From an uncultured Acidocella sp. (lineage in GTDB: Bacteria; Pseudomonadota; Alphaproteobacteria; Acetobacterales; Acetobacteraceae), in contig NZ_CAMIIE010000008.1 of the NCBI RefSeq assembly GCF_946222605.1, forward strand, positions 18,277 to 82,276: a stretch of 64,000 nt of DNA, read 5' to 3'. Both the position numbers and the translations under genes were made by a program. Under the pieces are notes generated by a model that was not told the origin of the DNA, did not search any database, and saw only the letters and a program-made list of their open reading frames with translations. Shown here one piece after another: positions 9,694 through 18,191 of the stretch. Every line of letters starts with the position of its first letter. Within the stretch, counting starts at the first letter, position 1.

Positions 9694-10674
9694 ATGGCAG
9701 ATATGGTTCAGCCCCACCCCGTCCCGCCCGCCGGCACTGACCTGCCCGTCAGTGTCGCGGCCTTGTATAAATTCACGCCTTTCGAGGATTGCACCTCCAT
9801 CCGCGATGCCGTGCTGGCACGCTGCCTGGCGCTGGGTATCAAGGGCACGCTCATCCTCGCGCCGGAGGGGATCAACGGCACCATTGCCGGTGAGGATGCG
9901 GCGCTGGCGCAGGCCGTGGCCGCGCTGCGGGCCCTGCCGGGTTGCGCGGAGATGGAGGTGAAGTTTGCGCGCGCCCCCGCCATGCCCTTTCACCGGATGA
10001 AGGTAAGGATCAAGCGCGAGATCGTCACCATGGGCGTGCCGGGCGTCGATCCGCGCGCCAGCGTCGGCAGCTATGTCGCGCCGGCGGACTGGAATGCGCT
10101 GATTTCCGAGCCGGATGTCATCCTGATCGATACGCGCAATGATTACGAGGTCGAGATCGGCAGCTTCAAGGGCGCGATCAATCCGCGCACCCGCAGCTTC
10201 AGCGATTTCCCGGCCTGGTTCCGGGCGGAGCGCGCCCGGCTGCTGGGCGAAGGGCGGACGCCGAAAGTGGCGATGTTCTGCACCGGCGGCATACGCTGCG
10301 AGAAATCAACCTCTTTCCTGAAACAGGAAGGCGTGGAGGCGGTGTTTCATCTGCAGGGCGGGATTCTGAAATATCTGGAACAGGTGCGCGCGCAGGATAG
10401 TCTGTGGGAAGGCGAATGTTTCGTGTTCGACCAGCGCGTGGCGGTCGGCCATGGGCTGGCGCCGGGGCGCTTTGGCCTCTGCCATGCCTGCCGCCGCCCG
10501 GTGAGCGCGGCGGACCAGGCCTCGCCGCTGTTCGAGGCAGGGGTGAGCTGCCCGGATTGCCACGCCGAACGCAGTGAGGCCCAGCGCGCCCGCTATCGTG
10601 AGCGGCATCATCAGGAAGCCCTGGCGCAGGCACGCGGCGCGGCGCATGTCGGCGCCAGCCTGGCCCCGGAATAG
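9694..10674 (+). CDS. trhO: tRNA uridine(34) hydroxylase TrhO, rhodanese family
   Basis: The 326-residue product matches the YceA/TrhO family, which makes 5-hydroxyuridine at the wobble position of tRNAs using oxygen. An N-terminal acylphosphatase-like domain (about 18-115, with GTLILAPEGINGTIAG) is followed by a rhodanese domain (about 130-235) whose active-site loop is FCTGGIRCEKS with Cys196. A C-terminal cysteine-rich part (CHACRRP and CPDCHAERS) may bind a metal. Length is typical. It starts at ATG 9694, 55 bp after the preceding gene and may share its transcript. It ends with TAG just before a remnant of the 104-bp repeat. Confidence 0.93.
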   Translation: MADMVQPHPVPPAGTDLPVSVAALYKFTPFEDCTSIRDAVLARCLALGIKGTLILAPEGINGTIAGEDAALAQAVAALRALPGCAEMEVKFARAPAMPFHRMKVRIKREIVTMGVPGVDPRASVGSYVAPADWNALISEPDVILIDTRNDYEVEIGSFKGAINPRTRSFSDFPAWFRAERARLLGEGRTPKVAMFCTGGIRCEKSTSFLKQEGVEAVFHLQGGILKYLEQVRAQDSLWEGECFVFDQRVAVGHGLAPGRFGLCHACRRPVSAADQASPLFEAGVSCPDCHAERSEAQRARYRERHHQEALAQARGAAHVGASLAPE

Positions 10675-10693
10675 ACCCGGAAGACACCGCCCG

Positions 10694-10727
10694 CGCTGCC
10701 GGGTCAGCCTCAACACATATTGCTCTA
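10694..10727. repeat. 34-bp remnant of the 104-bp TAG-ended repeat
   Basis: CGCTGCCGGGTCAGCCTC and following bases match the last 34 bp of the full repeat (for example 28327-28360) with four mismatches, ending in the same ACACATATTGCTCTA. The left 70 bp are not recognisable. Its terminal CTA supplies the minus-strand TAG stop of the lipoprotein gene (10725-10727). Confidence 0.8.
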
Positions 10728-11738
10728 TGGCGTGGCGGCGCTGCTGCCGGAGGCGCTGGCGGCAGGGTTGGTGCTGGTGGTGGCGCTGCTGCTGGAACTG
10801 CCCGTGCTGGCGCTCCCGGCCACGGCCGGCGCGGTGGCGCTTGTGCCGGGTGTCGCCGTGCTGCTGGCCGGGGCGGGCTGCGCCGGGCTGGTCGTATCGG
10901 GCAGAGCCGAGCTCGATGTCGTGACCGCGCCATTATTGCTGGGCTGAGGGGCGGTCTTAGCAGGGACGGCAGTGCTGGATGCCGTTGTGCCCCCCGTCAC
11001 CGTGCTCGCTGTCCCCGGGCTGGCCGACCCGGCGCTGGCGGGTGTCGTGCTGGAGGAGGCGGCGGTTGTGCCGGTGCTGGCCGGGCTGGCTGCCGCGCTG
11101 TTGGCGGTGCTGTTGGGCTGCGCCTGGCTTGCCGCCGGCGCCGGCGCTGGTGCTGTCGTGGGTGCTGACGTGGGCGCCTGGGTGAGCGCGGGCAGCGGCG
11201 TCGCGGTGATGGCGGCGGGCTTCGGCGTGGCGGGGGCGGGTTTTGCCGGAGCGGGGCTGGGCACCGGCACGGTGTAATCCGGCACGATGCGCGCCTGCTT
11301 GCTGCCATTGATCACCAGCACATGCTGCCCGATGGCCAGCGCCGTCTTGCTGGTCTGGGTGACCGAGACCAGGGAATTATTGGTCTCCTGGACGATATAT
11401 TCCCAGCCTTTGGTGGTCTGCACCGCCTGCTGGGCCGCCGCCCCGCCGACCCCGCCGACCAGCGCCCCGCCGATCGCGCCCAGCGCGTTCAACCCGGCGG
11501 AATTGGTGAATTGCGCGCCCGCGACCCCGCCGGCGGCGGCCCCCGTGGTGGCCCCGACCGTGCCGTCGGGCGAGATCACCACCTGCCGCACCCCGATGAT
11601 CACCCCACGCTGCACCTGCGCCTCCTGCTGGGCGGCGTCGGCGGCATAGGTATTGGGAGAATAGCTCTGATGGCACCCGGCGAGTGGCAACAGGATGAGG
11701 CCGGGCAGCAGGCGGGACTTCGATATCAGACGGCGCAA
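10725..11738 (-). CDS. Glycine-zipper lipoprotein with long Ala/Pro/Ser/Thr tail
   Basis: The 337-residue precursor has a lipoprotein signal with lipobox LPLAGC, Cys22 being the lipidated residue. Residues about 40-110 resemble SlyB/Pcp outer-membrane lipoproteins: QRGVIIGVRQVVISPDGT, then a glycine zipper (GAAAGGVAGAQF, GAIGGALVGGVGGAAA), then a strand-rich end with GWEYIVQETNNSLVSVTQ. From about residue 155 onward the protein is low-complexity Ala/Pro/Ser/Thr, unlike usual SlyB proteins (about 155 residues total). It probably sits in the outer membrane with the tail exposed in the periplasm or outside. The stop codon is provided by a repeat remnant. Function beyond envelope structure or stress is unknown. 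Confidence 0.8.
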   Translation of the reverse strand: MRRLISKSRLLPGLILLPLAGCHQSYSPNTYAADAAQQEAQVQRGVIIGVRQVVISPDGTVGATTGAAAGGVAGAQFTNSAGLNALGAIGGALVGGVGGAAAQQAVQTTKGWEYIVQETNNSLVSVTQTSKTALAIGQHVLVINGSKQARIVPDYTVPVPSPAPAKPAPATPKPAAITATPLPALTQAPTSAPTTAPAPAPAASQAQPNSTANSAAASPASTGTTAASSSTTPASAGSASPGTASTVTGGTTASSTAVPAKTAPQPSNNGAVTTSSSALPDTTSPAQPAPASSTATPGTSATAPAVAGSASTGSSSSSATTSTNPAASASGSSAATP

Positions 11739-12003
11739 GGCTGAGATCCATGGCTTGAGGGCGGAGCGCCCGCCAATTTAGCCGCTGCGGCGTGGCCTGT
11801 CACGCTGGCCGGGCGGCGCCGCCATGCCCCGGCCGGCGGTCTTCCCGCACGCCAAATGAACGCGCCGTCATGACGGAAATGGTCAGCAGAGGCGCCTTTT
11901 TCCTGTTTTCCTTTCGCGCCGATCCAGCTAAGCGACATTTTCTGTCTTGTGTCATTTTGTAAGGCTCGCCTTGGCGGCGCCTTGGTTGGAGAGTTCGAGT
12001 CCG

Positions 12004-12960
12004 ATGCGTGCCGTCATCCGCCTGTTTCCGCTTTGGGCGATCCTGATCGCCGCCGCCGCCTTTCTGGCGCCGGCCTCCTTCACCCCGATCCTGCCTTGGG
12101 TGACGCTGCTGCTCGGGCTGATCATGTTCGCGATGGGGGTGACGCTGACCCCGGCGGATTTCCGCCGCGTGGCGCAGAAGCCGGGGCCGGTGCTGGCCGG
12201 GCTCGGGCTGCATTACCTCATCATGCCGCTGGCCGCCTTCATCATCGCCAAGCTGCTCGGGCTGCCGCCGCAACTGGCGATCGGCATGGTGCTGGTCGGC
12301 TCGGTGGCCAGCGGCACCTCCTCCACGGTGATGGTCTATCTCGCCGGCGGCGATGTCGCGCTGTCGGTGACGATCAGCGCCGTCTCCACCCTGGTCGGCG
12401 TGGTCGCCACGCCGCTGCTGGTGCAGCTTTACGCCACCCATGGCATCCAGGTGAATGTGATGGGGCTGCTGGTCAGCATCGTGAAGATCGTGCTGGTGCC
12501 GGTGGCGCTGGGTGTGGCCGTCAACATGCTGGCGCATCGCCTGGTGCGGCGCGTGGAGCCGGTGCTGCCGCTATTTTCCATGGTGGCCATCCTGCTGATC
12601 ATCGCCGCCGTGGTGGCGGGCACCGCGCATGCCATCGCCGCGGTCGGGCCGATCGTGCTGCTGGCGGTGGTGCTGCATAACGGCACCGGCTATCTCGGCG
12701 GCTATTGGGGCGGGCGGCTGCTGGGCTTCGAGGAGAGCGTCTGCCGCACCCTGGCCTTCGAGGTGGGGATGCAGAATTCCGGCCTCGCGGCGACTTTGGG
12801 CAAGCTCTATTTCACCCCGCTGGCGGCGCTGCCTGGGGCGATTTTCTCGGTTTGGCACAATATCTCCGGCTCGCTGCTGGCGGGCTATTGGCGTGCCAGG
12901 CGCGAACGTCAGGAGAGGCTGGCCCAGGCGGGTCAGGCCTGGCGCAGCACCCAGCGATAG
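12004..12960 (+). CDS. Bile acid:sodium symporter (BASS) family transporter
   Basis: The 318-residue membrane protein has about ten hydrophobic segments. Family marks include [19 protein letters not shown] in the early part, [19 protein letters not shown] near residues 98-116, and [17 protein letters not shown] near 250-266. Bacterial members carry pantothenate-like or other organic anions with sodium; the substrate here is unknown. ATG 12004 begins the first membrane helix; an upstream in-frame ATG at 11947 would add 19 polar residues. The 3' end overlaps the convergent OPT transporter gene by 28 bp, so the last codons of both genes are constrained on both strands. Confidence 0.9.
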   Translation: MRAVIRLFPLWAILIAAAAFLAPASFTPILPWVTLLLGLIMFAMGVTLTPADFRRVAQKPGPVLAGLGLHYLIMPLAAFIIAKLLGLPPQLAIGMVLVGSVASGTSSTVMVYLAGGDVALSVTISAVSTLVGVVATPLLVQLYATHGIQVNVMGLLVSIVKIVLVPVALGVAVNMLAHRLVRRVEPVLPLFSMVAILLIIAAVVAGTAHAIAAVGPIVLLAVVLHNGTGYLGGYWGGRLLGFEESVCRTLAFEVGMQNSGLAATLGKLYFTPLAALPGAIFSVWHNISGSLLAGYWRARRERQERLAQAGQAWRSTQR

Positions 12961-14897
12961 AGCCAGAGCAGCGCGCCGGCGAACACGACCCCGCCCAGCC
13001 ACAGCGCTGGCGTCGCGAACCCGGCCCCCACCAGCGCCACCGGCGCCTGATTGCCGCTGAACGCCACCAGCCCGGCAAACAGCACAGCCAGCAAGCTCTC
13101 GCCCACGATCAGCCCCGAGGCCAGCAGCACGCCCAGCTGGCGCGCCGTCTGCGGATTACGGCTCTTGTCGGCTTTGCGGTCGAACACCGCCCCGGCGATG
13201 GCGCCCAGAATGATCATCAGCGTTGTCGAGACCGGCAGATAGATGCCCAGCCCCACCGCCAGCGGCGGCAGGCGCGGCCCCTTCGCCACCGCCCCCAGCA
13301 GCTCGTCCAGAATGATGATGGCAACGCCGATGCCCGCCCCCAGCGCGATCAACCCCCAGGGCAGCGAGCCGGTGATGACGCCCTTGGCCAAAGCCGAGAT
13401 CAGCCCGGCCTGCGGCGCGGCCAAAGCCGTCGCCGGATTGGCCCCCGGCGCGCCGAGAAAGCCGTAAGTCTGCTGCAGCAGGTTCAACACTGGCGGGATC
13501 ACCACCGCCCCGGCCAGCACGCCGATCACCAGCGCCCATTGCTGCAAGGCAGGGGTGGATTCCACCAGCTGCCCGGTTTTCAGATCCTGCAGATTGTCGT
13601 TGGAGATGGTGGCCACCGCGAAGACGATGGTGGTGATGAACAAGGCAAACCCCACCAGCGCCCGCGCCGCCCCTGGCGGCAGCAAGGGCTTCACCCCCAC
13701 CACCAGCAGCAAGGCCGCCATCAGCACCACCAGAATCCCGACCCCCGAGAGCGGGCTGTTGGAGGAGCCGATCAGCCCGGCCATATAGCCGCACACCGCC
13801 GCTACCACGAGGCTGAGCACCACCACAAACACCACCCCGCCAAGCACCAGCGGCAGCGCCGCCCCGCCCAGGCCGCTGGCGATGGCGAAATGCCAGAGCA
13901 GATAGGCGATCGGCAGCAGGCAGAGCAGCGCGATCAGCCCGACCATGGCGATCGGCATGTCATGCTCGCTGCGCGGCAGCTCCTGCAGCCTGCCCTCGCG
14001 CCGTGCCCGGCCGGCGCGCATCGCCCCGCCCAGGCCCCTGGCCAGCGGCCCGGTCAGCTTGGCCAGCGACCAGATCGCCGCCACCGCGATCGCCCCGGCG
14101 CCGACGAAACGGACATAATGGCTCCACCCCGCGGACGCGGCGGCGGCGGCGCTGCCGGGACTCGCATGCAGCGCGGTGAAATGCGGCACCCCCCAGAGCC
14201 AGCCGATCGCCGCCCCCAGCGCCATTGCCAGCCCCACCCAGAGCCCGACCAGATGGCCGATGGCGAACAGCGCGAAAGAGAGATCGAACTCGAACCCGGT
14301 GGCGCCGCCGCGCGCGCCGCCGAAACGGCGATAGCCGGCGATGCTGGCGGCGAAAATCTGCGTCTGCACGATGAAATAAAACACCGCCGAGACGATGCCG
14401 CCCCACACCACGGTGCGCAGCCCGGCCCCGCCGGCCTCCGGCGCCCCTTGCGTGCCGACTTTCAGCACCTCCGCGCAGGCCACCCCTTCCGGATAAGGAA
14501 GGTCTGACTCGCTCACCAGCGCCCGGCGCAGCGGGATCGTGTACATCACCCCCAAAATTCCGCCGGCGGCACAGATCAGGCTGGTCTGCCAGAACGGAAA
14601 CCCGCTCCAATAGCCGACGATCACCAGCCCCGGCAGCACGAAAATGATCGAGGAGAGCGTGCCGGCGGCGGAGGCCACCGTCTGCACGATATTATTTTCC
14701 TGGATGGTGGCGCCGCCCACGGCGCGCAAAATCGCCATCGAGATCACCGCCGCCGGGATCGAGGAGGAAAAGGTCAGCCCGGCCTTCAGCCCGAAATACA
14801 CATTGGCGGCGGTGAACACGAAGGTGATCAGGATGCCGATGAGGACACCGCGCAGCGTGAGCTCGGCGCGGCGGGCAGGCTTCGGGCTTATGGTCAT
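12933..14897 (-). CDS. OPT-family oligopeptide/metal-chelate transporter
   Basis: The 654-residue integral membrane protein has about 14-16 hydrophobic segments. The start [20 protein letters not shown] followed by [19 protein letters not shown], and the motif [17 protein letters not shown] near residue 125, are typical of bacterial OPT proteins. These import oligopeptides or metal-siderophore-like compounds using the proton gradient; the substrate here cannot be told. ATG 14897 fits the family start. It is a single gene flanked by a BASS transporter (convergent, 28-bp overlap) and galM downstream of its promoter region. Length is normal. Confidence 0.93.
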   Translation of the reverse strand: MTISPKPARRAELTLRGVLIGILITFVFTAANVYFGLKAGLTFSSSIPAAVISMAILRAVGGATIQENNIVQTVASAAGTLSSIIFVLPGLVIVGYWSGFPFWQTSLICAAGGILGVMYTIPLRRALVSESDLPYPEGVACAEVLKVGTQGAPEAGGAGLRTVVWGGIVSAVFYFIVQTQIFAASIAGYRRFGGARGGATGFEFDLSFALFAIGHLVGLWVGLAMALGAAIGWLWGVPHFTALHASPGSAAAAASAGWSHYVRFVGAGAIAVAAIWSLAKLTGPLARGLGGAMRAGRARREGRLQELPRSEHDMPIAMVGLIALLCLLPIAYLLWHFAIASGLGGAALPLVLGGVVFVVVLSLVVAAVCGYMAGLIGSSNSPLSGVGILVVLMAALLLVVGVKPLLPPGAARALVGFALFITTIVFAVATISNDNLQDLKTGQLVESTPALQQWALVIGVLAGAVVIPPVLNLLQQTYGFLGAPGANPATALAAPQAGLISALAKGVITGSLPWGLIALGAGIGVAIIILDELLGAVAKGPRLPPLAVGLGIYLPVSTTLMIILGAIAGAVFDRKADKSRNPQTARQLGVLLASGLIVGESLLAVLFAGLVAFSGNQAPVALVGAGFATPALWLGGVVFAGALLWLYRWVLRQA

Positions 14898-15007
14898 GCG
14901 ATCATCCGGGGTGCGTTGAAAAAGGGAAGGCGTACTGGCCTGTCTCTTGCCTGAAAGCCCCCCGGCCTGCTGTCAAGCCGCGGCGCGCTGCGCCGGGGGA
15001 GGGGCGC

Positions 15008-15934
15008 TCACAGCGCCTCGCGGCTCAGCCTGATCCATCCGGTGATCGCCTCGTCGGGCTTGAGGATTTTCAACCCATGGGCTTGCGGCCCATCGGGCTG
15101 GTTGATCGCGTTATTGAGATGCGAGACCGGCTCGAAGGCGAAAAAATCCTTCCCCGGCGGGGTGAAGAACACCGCATGGCCGAACAAGGGCGATGCCTCG
15201 ATCCGGATCCTGTAGCCTTGTTCGGGATAGTCCAGAATCGCCTGCCCCGCCCAGCCTTCGAAGCAATTATCGAAATTGACTGAATCGAGGTCCCCCAGCC
15301 CGGCTTCCAGCTGGCTTCGCCATTGATGCGTCCGCGCGGCGGGCAGCGCCTCCTGGTCGCTCTCCCACATCGCGGTCGCCGCGAAGCGCACCTTCACCCC
15401 TGGCAGGCGGGGGAAATAAAGATGATGCCCCATCCCGGCCGGCATGGCTCGGCGGTCCTGGTTGCGGATGCTGATCTCGATCTCGAACCCGTCCTCCCGC
15501 GCCCGGTAAAGCTGGGTGGCCTCATAGGCAAAGGGGAAGGCGAGCAAATCCGGCCGGTTCGGTGAGGAGGCGAGGCGCAGCCAGGCCTCGGCCGTGCTGG
15601 CGCGGATAATCTCCCAGGGGGCGAGCAGCGCGTTGCCGTGGATCGCGTGGCGCGTCTCCCGCGTGTCCCGGGGCAGGGTATAGCTCTGGCCCTCGAAGCT
15701 GAATTGCCCATGGGCGATGCGGTTGGAAAACGGGATCAGCGGGTAGGAGGCCAGCTGGCGCACGCTCACCGTGCCGTCCGGCCCGGGCTGTACCTTTCGC
15801 ATCAGGCTGGTCCCGCCATGGTGCCAGCCGATGATGGCGCCACCCTGGCCTGGCGAGAGCGCCAGCTCGGTCGGGCCTTGGCGCAGATATAAGGAGTCAG
15901 GCTGGTCGTGCTCTGAAACGGCTGAACGGGTCAT
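15008..15934 (-). CDS. Aldose 1-epimerase family protein
   Basis: The 308-residue protein belongs to the galactose mutarotase-like beta-sandwich family. Recognisable positions are NRIAHGQFSFEGQSYTLP, HAIHGNALLAPW with the active-site histidine, the second histidine in GMGHHLYFP, and FDNCFEGWAG near the end. These enzymes convert alpha and beta anomers of aldoses. ATG 15934 is chosen for the strong ribosome site AGGAGGAT before it; upstream sequence in the same frame lies in the promoter region. It is divergent from a DapA-family lyase, so both may serve one sugar-acid or sugar pathway under a shared operator. Confidence 0.88.
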   Translation of the reverse strand: MTRSAVSEHDQPDSLYLRQGPTELALSPGQGGAIIGWHHGGTSLMRKVQPGPDGTVSVRQLASYPLIPFSNRIAHGQFSFEGQSYTLPRDTRETRHAIHGNALLAPWEIIRASTAEAWLRLASSPNRPDLLAFPFAYEATQLYRAREDGFEIEISIRNQDRRAMPAGMGHHLYFPRLPGVKVRFAATAMWESDQEALPAARTHQWRSQLEAGLGDLDSVNFDNCFEGWAGQAILDYPEQGYRIRIEASPLFGHAVFFTPPGKDFFAFEPVSHLNNAINQPDGPQAHGLKILKPDEAITGWIRLSREAL

Positions 15935-15990
15935 TGGCGATCCTCCTTTGGCGGTTACAGCGCAGCGGGCAGGAGGCGGCAAGGCCGCGC

Positions 15991-16021
15991 TTGACAAAAA
16001 GTTGTCAATTAAGTTTATAAT
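15991..16021 (+). promoter_or_regulatory. Promoter-like TTGACA...TATAAT with overlapping TTGACAA inverted repeat
   Basis: TTGACAA (15991-15997) and TTGTCAA (16002-16008) form a perfect 7-bp inverted repeat with a 4-bp spacer. TTGACA doubles as a -35 box, with TATAAT at 16016-16021 (19-bp spacer, longer than ideal). It lies between the divergent galM and DapA-like genes. The inverted repeat is probably a repressor operator covering the -35 box. Confidence 0.55.
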
Positions 16022-16129
16022 ATATGTAAATCGACCGGCCGGAACAGGGCGGCGCCGCATTGGCCGCCTCCGGACATCACGCTGATTTCAAACGAAGATC
16101 ATGATTTGGTAAGGGATAAGGATCGCAAG

Positions 16130-17053
16130 ATGAGCTTCACCGCTGAAGAGTTTCGCGCCCGGCTCACGGGCATTTCGGGCATTCTCGTGACGCCGTTCAA
16201 CCGGCAGGACCAGATTGACCCGGCACCGCTCGTCGCGATCGCGGAGCGGGCGGCGGCGGCGGGCGTGCATATCCTCACCGCCAACGGCAATACCGGCGAA
16301 TTTTACGGCCTGACCACCGCCGAGGCGGAACGCGCCGTGCATGCGGCGGCGGAGGCGGTGGCCGGGCGGGTGCCGCTGCTGGCCGGCATCGGCCGCTCGA
16401 TCCATGACGCGCTGGCCCTCACCAAGGCCTCCCGCGCCGCCGGCGCTTCGGCGCTGATGGTGCATCAGCCGCCCGACCCCTTCGTCGCCCCGCGCGGCGT
16501 GGTGGAGTATGTGAAGCGCATCGCCGAGGCCGGGCAGGGGCTGCCGGTGGTGATCTATCTGCGCAATGACGGCATCGGCCTGGACGCCATCGCCGATCTT
16601 TGCGCCATCCCCAATGTGGTCGGGGTGAAATGGGCAACCCCGGCGCCGCTGCGCCTGGCCGAGGCGATCCGCCGTGCCGATCCCTCCATCGTCTGGGTCG
16701 GCGGGCTGGCCGAAACCTGGGCGCCGGCCTTCTACGCGGTGGGGGCGCGCGGCTTCACCTCCGGGCTGATCAATGTCTGGCCGGCGCATTCGGTCGCGAT
16801 TCACGCCGCCCTTGAAGCCGGGGACTACGCCAAGGCCCGCGCGATGATCGCCACCATGGAACCGTTCGAGGCGCTGCGGGCCGAGGAAGGCAACGGCACC
16901 AATGTCTCGGTGGTGAAGGCGGCGCTGGCGCTGATGGGGCAGGATTGCGGGGCGGTGCGCCCGCCGGGCGCCTGGCCGCTGACCCAGCGCCAGCAGGACG
17001 ATCTGGCCCGCAACCTCGCCGCCTGGGGGCTGACCAAGGCCCACGCGGCCTGA
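16130..17053 (+). CDS. Dihydrodipicolinate synthase/N-acetylneuraminate lyase family protein
   Basis: The 307-residue TIM-barrel aldolase has the Schiff-base lysine in VVGVKWATP near residue 172, the catalytic tyrosine in VVIYLRN near 147, and the substrate-carboxylate loop GNTGEFYGLT near 53-62. The loop differs from true DapA and is closer to sugar-acid lyases such as 5-dehydro-4-deoxyglucarate dehydratase, so a catabolic role is more likely than lysine synthesis. ATG 16130 has AAGGAT as ribosome site; a TTG at 16106 in frame is less likely. It is divergent from galM. The exact 2-oxo sugar-acid substrate cannot be set from sequence. Confidence 0.85.
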   Translation: MSFTAEEFRARLTGISGILVTPFNRQDQIDPAPLVAIAERAAAAGVHILTANGNTGEFYGLTTAEAERAVHAAAEAVAGRVPLLAGIGRSIHDALALTKASRAAGASALMVHQPPDPFVAPRGVVEYVKRIAEAGQGLPVVIYLRNDGIGLDAIADLCAIPNVVGVKWATPAPLRLAEAIRRADPSIVWVGGLAETWAPAFYAVGARGFTSGLINVWPAHSVAIHAALEAGDYAKARAMIATMEPFEALRAEEGNGTNVSVVKAALALMGQDCGAVRPPGAWPLTQRQQDDLARNLAAWGLTKAHAA

Positions 17054-17062
17054 GCAAAGCCA

Positions 17063-17100
17063 GCGCGATCCCGCCTGGGTCTTCCCAGGCGGCATCGCGC
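17063..17100 (+). terminator. Long hairpin after the DapA-like gene
   Basis: GCGCGATCCCGCCTGGG (17063-17079) pairs with 17084-17100 at 16 of 17 positions around a TCTT loop, starting 10 bp after the stop codon. No T-run follows, so it may stabilise the mRNA end rather than terminate by itself. Confidence 0.6.
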
Positions 17101-17123
17101 CGGCGGATGCCCGCTGAAGGCGG

Positions 17124-17158
17124 TAAAATTCTTCTCGCCGTTTTCAAAAAAGCGGCGA
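17124..17158 (+). terminator. Variant of the box-plus-hairpin terminator family
   Basis: AAAATTCTTCT is followed by CGCCGTTTTCAAAAAAGCGGCG, a hairpin with a T/A-rich core like the other AAAAGTTTTTGG elements in this window. It lies 71 bp after the DapA-like gene. Confidence 0.5.
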
Positions 17159-17252
17159 CACGCGTGGGGCGGCCGGAGGCCGCTCCGGCTTCCAGCCTCA
17201 ATTGACGCTTTTATGGGCGGACTGGGCCAAAAAACGCAGCGTCCGCGACGTT

Positions 17253-17267
17253 GATTGTTCAACAATC
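17253..17267. promoter_or_regulatory. Palindrome GATTGTT-C-AACAATC, possible activator site
   Basis: A perfect 7-bp inverted repeat with a 1-bp centre, about 70 bp upstream of the sigma-54 promoter at 17324. That spacing suits an enhancer-binding protein. It does not match the usual NtrC consensus, so the regulator is unknown. The rest of 17159-17252 shows only a short GC-rich hairpin. Confidence 0.45.
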
Positions 17268-17323
17268 GCCCTCGCCTCCAAAACCAAGCCATCATTTGCC
17301 CGATCTCGCCTGTCGCTCCATCG

Positions 17324-17339
17324 TGGCATCGCTCTTGCA
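17324..17339 (+). promoter_or_regulatory. Sigma-54 (RpoN) promoter for the first amino acid ABC operon
   Basis: TGGCAT (17324-17329), five bases, then TTGCA (17335-17339). The -24 GG and -12 GC are in exactly the spacing required by RpoN, and only one base differs from TGGCAC-N5-TTGCA. The start of transcription would be near 17350, about 44 bp before the ATG of the binding protein. Nitrogen control is therefore likely. Confidence 0.7.
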
Positions 17340-17393
17340 TTGTTTCCCGCGGTTGCGCCCCGGCGCGGTACTGAACGCAGGAACAATATATAG

Positions 17394-18182
17394 ATGACCA
17401 CCAGACGGCATTTCACCACGATCATGGCGGCGGGCGTCGCCTCTCTCACCCTCGCTGGCCGCGCCCTGGCCGATACGCTGGACGACATCAAGAAGTCTGG
17501 TGTCCTGCGCGTCGCGGTGCCGCAGGATCTGCCGCCGTGGGGCTTTGTCGGCCCGGACATGAACCTGCAGGGCTATGATATCGACATGGCCAAGCTGATC
17601 GCCGCGAAAATCGGCGTGAAGCTGCAGATGACCCCCGTCACCTCGGAAAACCGCATCCCCTACCTGCAGACCGGCAAGGTCGATCTGATCATCTCCAGCC
17701 TCGGCAAGAATCCGGCCCGCGCCAAGGTGATCGATTTCTCCGACAAATACGCGCCCTTCTTCAGCGGCGTCTTCGGTCCGGCGAATATCGATGTCAAAAC
17801 CGCCGCCGATCTCGCCGGCAAGAGCATCGCCGTCACCCGTGGCAATATCGAGGATATCGCGCTGACCAAGCTCGCCCCGCCGAGCGCTCAGATCATGCGT
17901 TATGGCGATAACCAATCCACCATCTCCGCCTTCATCTCCGGCCAGACCCAGCTGATCTGCACCGACAGCTCGACCACCGCGACGATCATGGCGCAGAATC
18001 CGCCGCGCGCGCCGCTGCTGAAATTCATCCTGCAAAGCTCGCCCTGCTATGTCGGGGTCAACAAGAACCAGCCGGCATTGCTGGCCAAGGTGAACGCCAT
18101 CATCGCCGCCGCCAAGGCCGATGGCACCTTGAACAAATATTGCGAAACCTGGCTGAAACAGAAGCTGCCCGCCGGTTTCTGA
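17394..18182 (+). CDS. Polar amino acid ABC transporter, periplasmic binding protein (system 1)
   Basis: The 262-residue precursor has a signal peptide of about 26 residues with an N-terminal TTRRHF pattern, ending near GRALA. The mature part is a family 3 solute-binding protein: DIKKSGVLRVAVPQDLPPWG, LQGYDIDMAKLIAAKIGVKL, the arginine in SENRIPYLQTGKVDLII, and NPARAKVIDFSDKY. It captures an amino acid (glutamine, glutamate or similar; not resolved) in the periplasm for the two permeases and ATPase that follow directly. The gap to the first permease is 9 bp. A sigma-54 promoter lies upstream, suggesting induction by nitrogen limitation. Confidence 0.92.
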   Translation: MTTRRHFTTIMAAGVASLTLAGRALADTLDDIKKSGVLRVAVPQDLPPWGFVGPDMNLQGYDIDMAKLIAAKIGVKLQMTPVTSENRIPYLQTGKVDLIISSLGKNPARAKVIDFSDKYAPFFSGVFGPANIDVKTAADLAGKSIAVTRGNIEDIALTKLAPPSAQIMRYGDNQSTISAFISGQTQLICTDSSTTATIMAQNPPRAPLLKFILQSSPCYVGVNKNQPALLAKVNAIIAAAKADGTLNKYCETWLKQKLPAGF

Positions 18183-18191
18183 CGCCGCGCG

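Noticed and set aside
12958..12963. TAGAGC at the BASS stop codon as another repeat end
   Set aside because: The following bases do not match the repeat and are coding sequence of the OPT gene, so it is a chance hexamer.
12705..14507. 600-codon plus-strand open frame
   Set aside because: It is antisense to the OPT transporter and rich in Gln/Arg/His, typical of a shadow frame in GC-rich DNA.
16130..17053. Lysine-biosynthetic DapA
   Set aside because: The loop GNTGEFYGLT and the galM neighbour fit sugar-acid lyases better than dihydrodipicolinate synthase.
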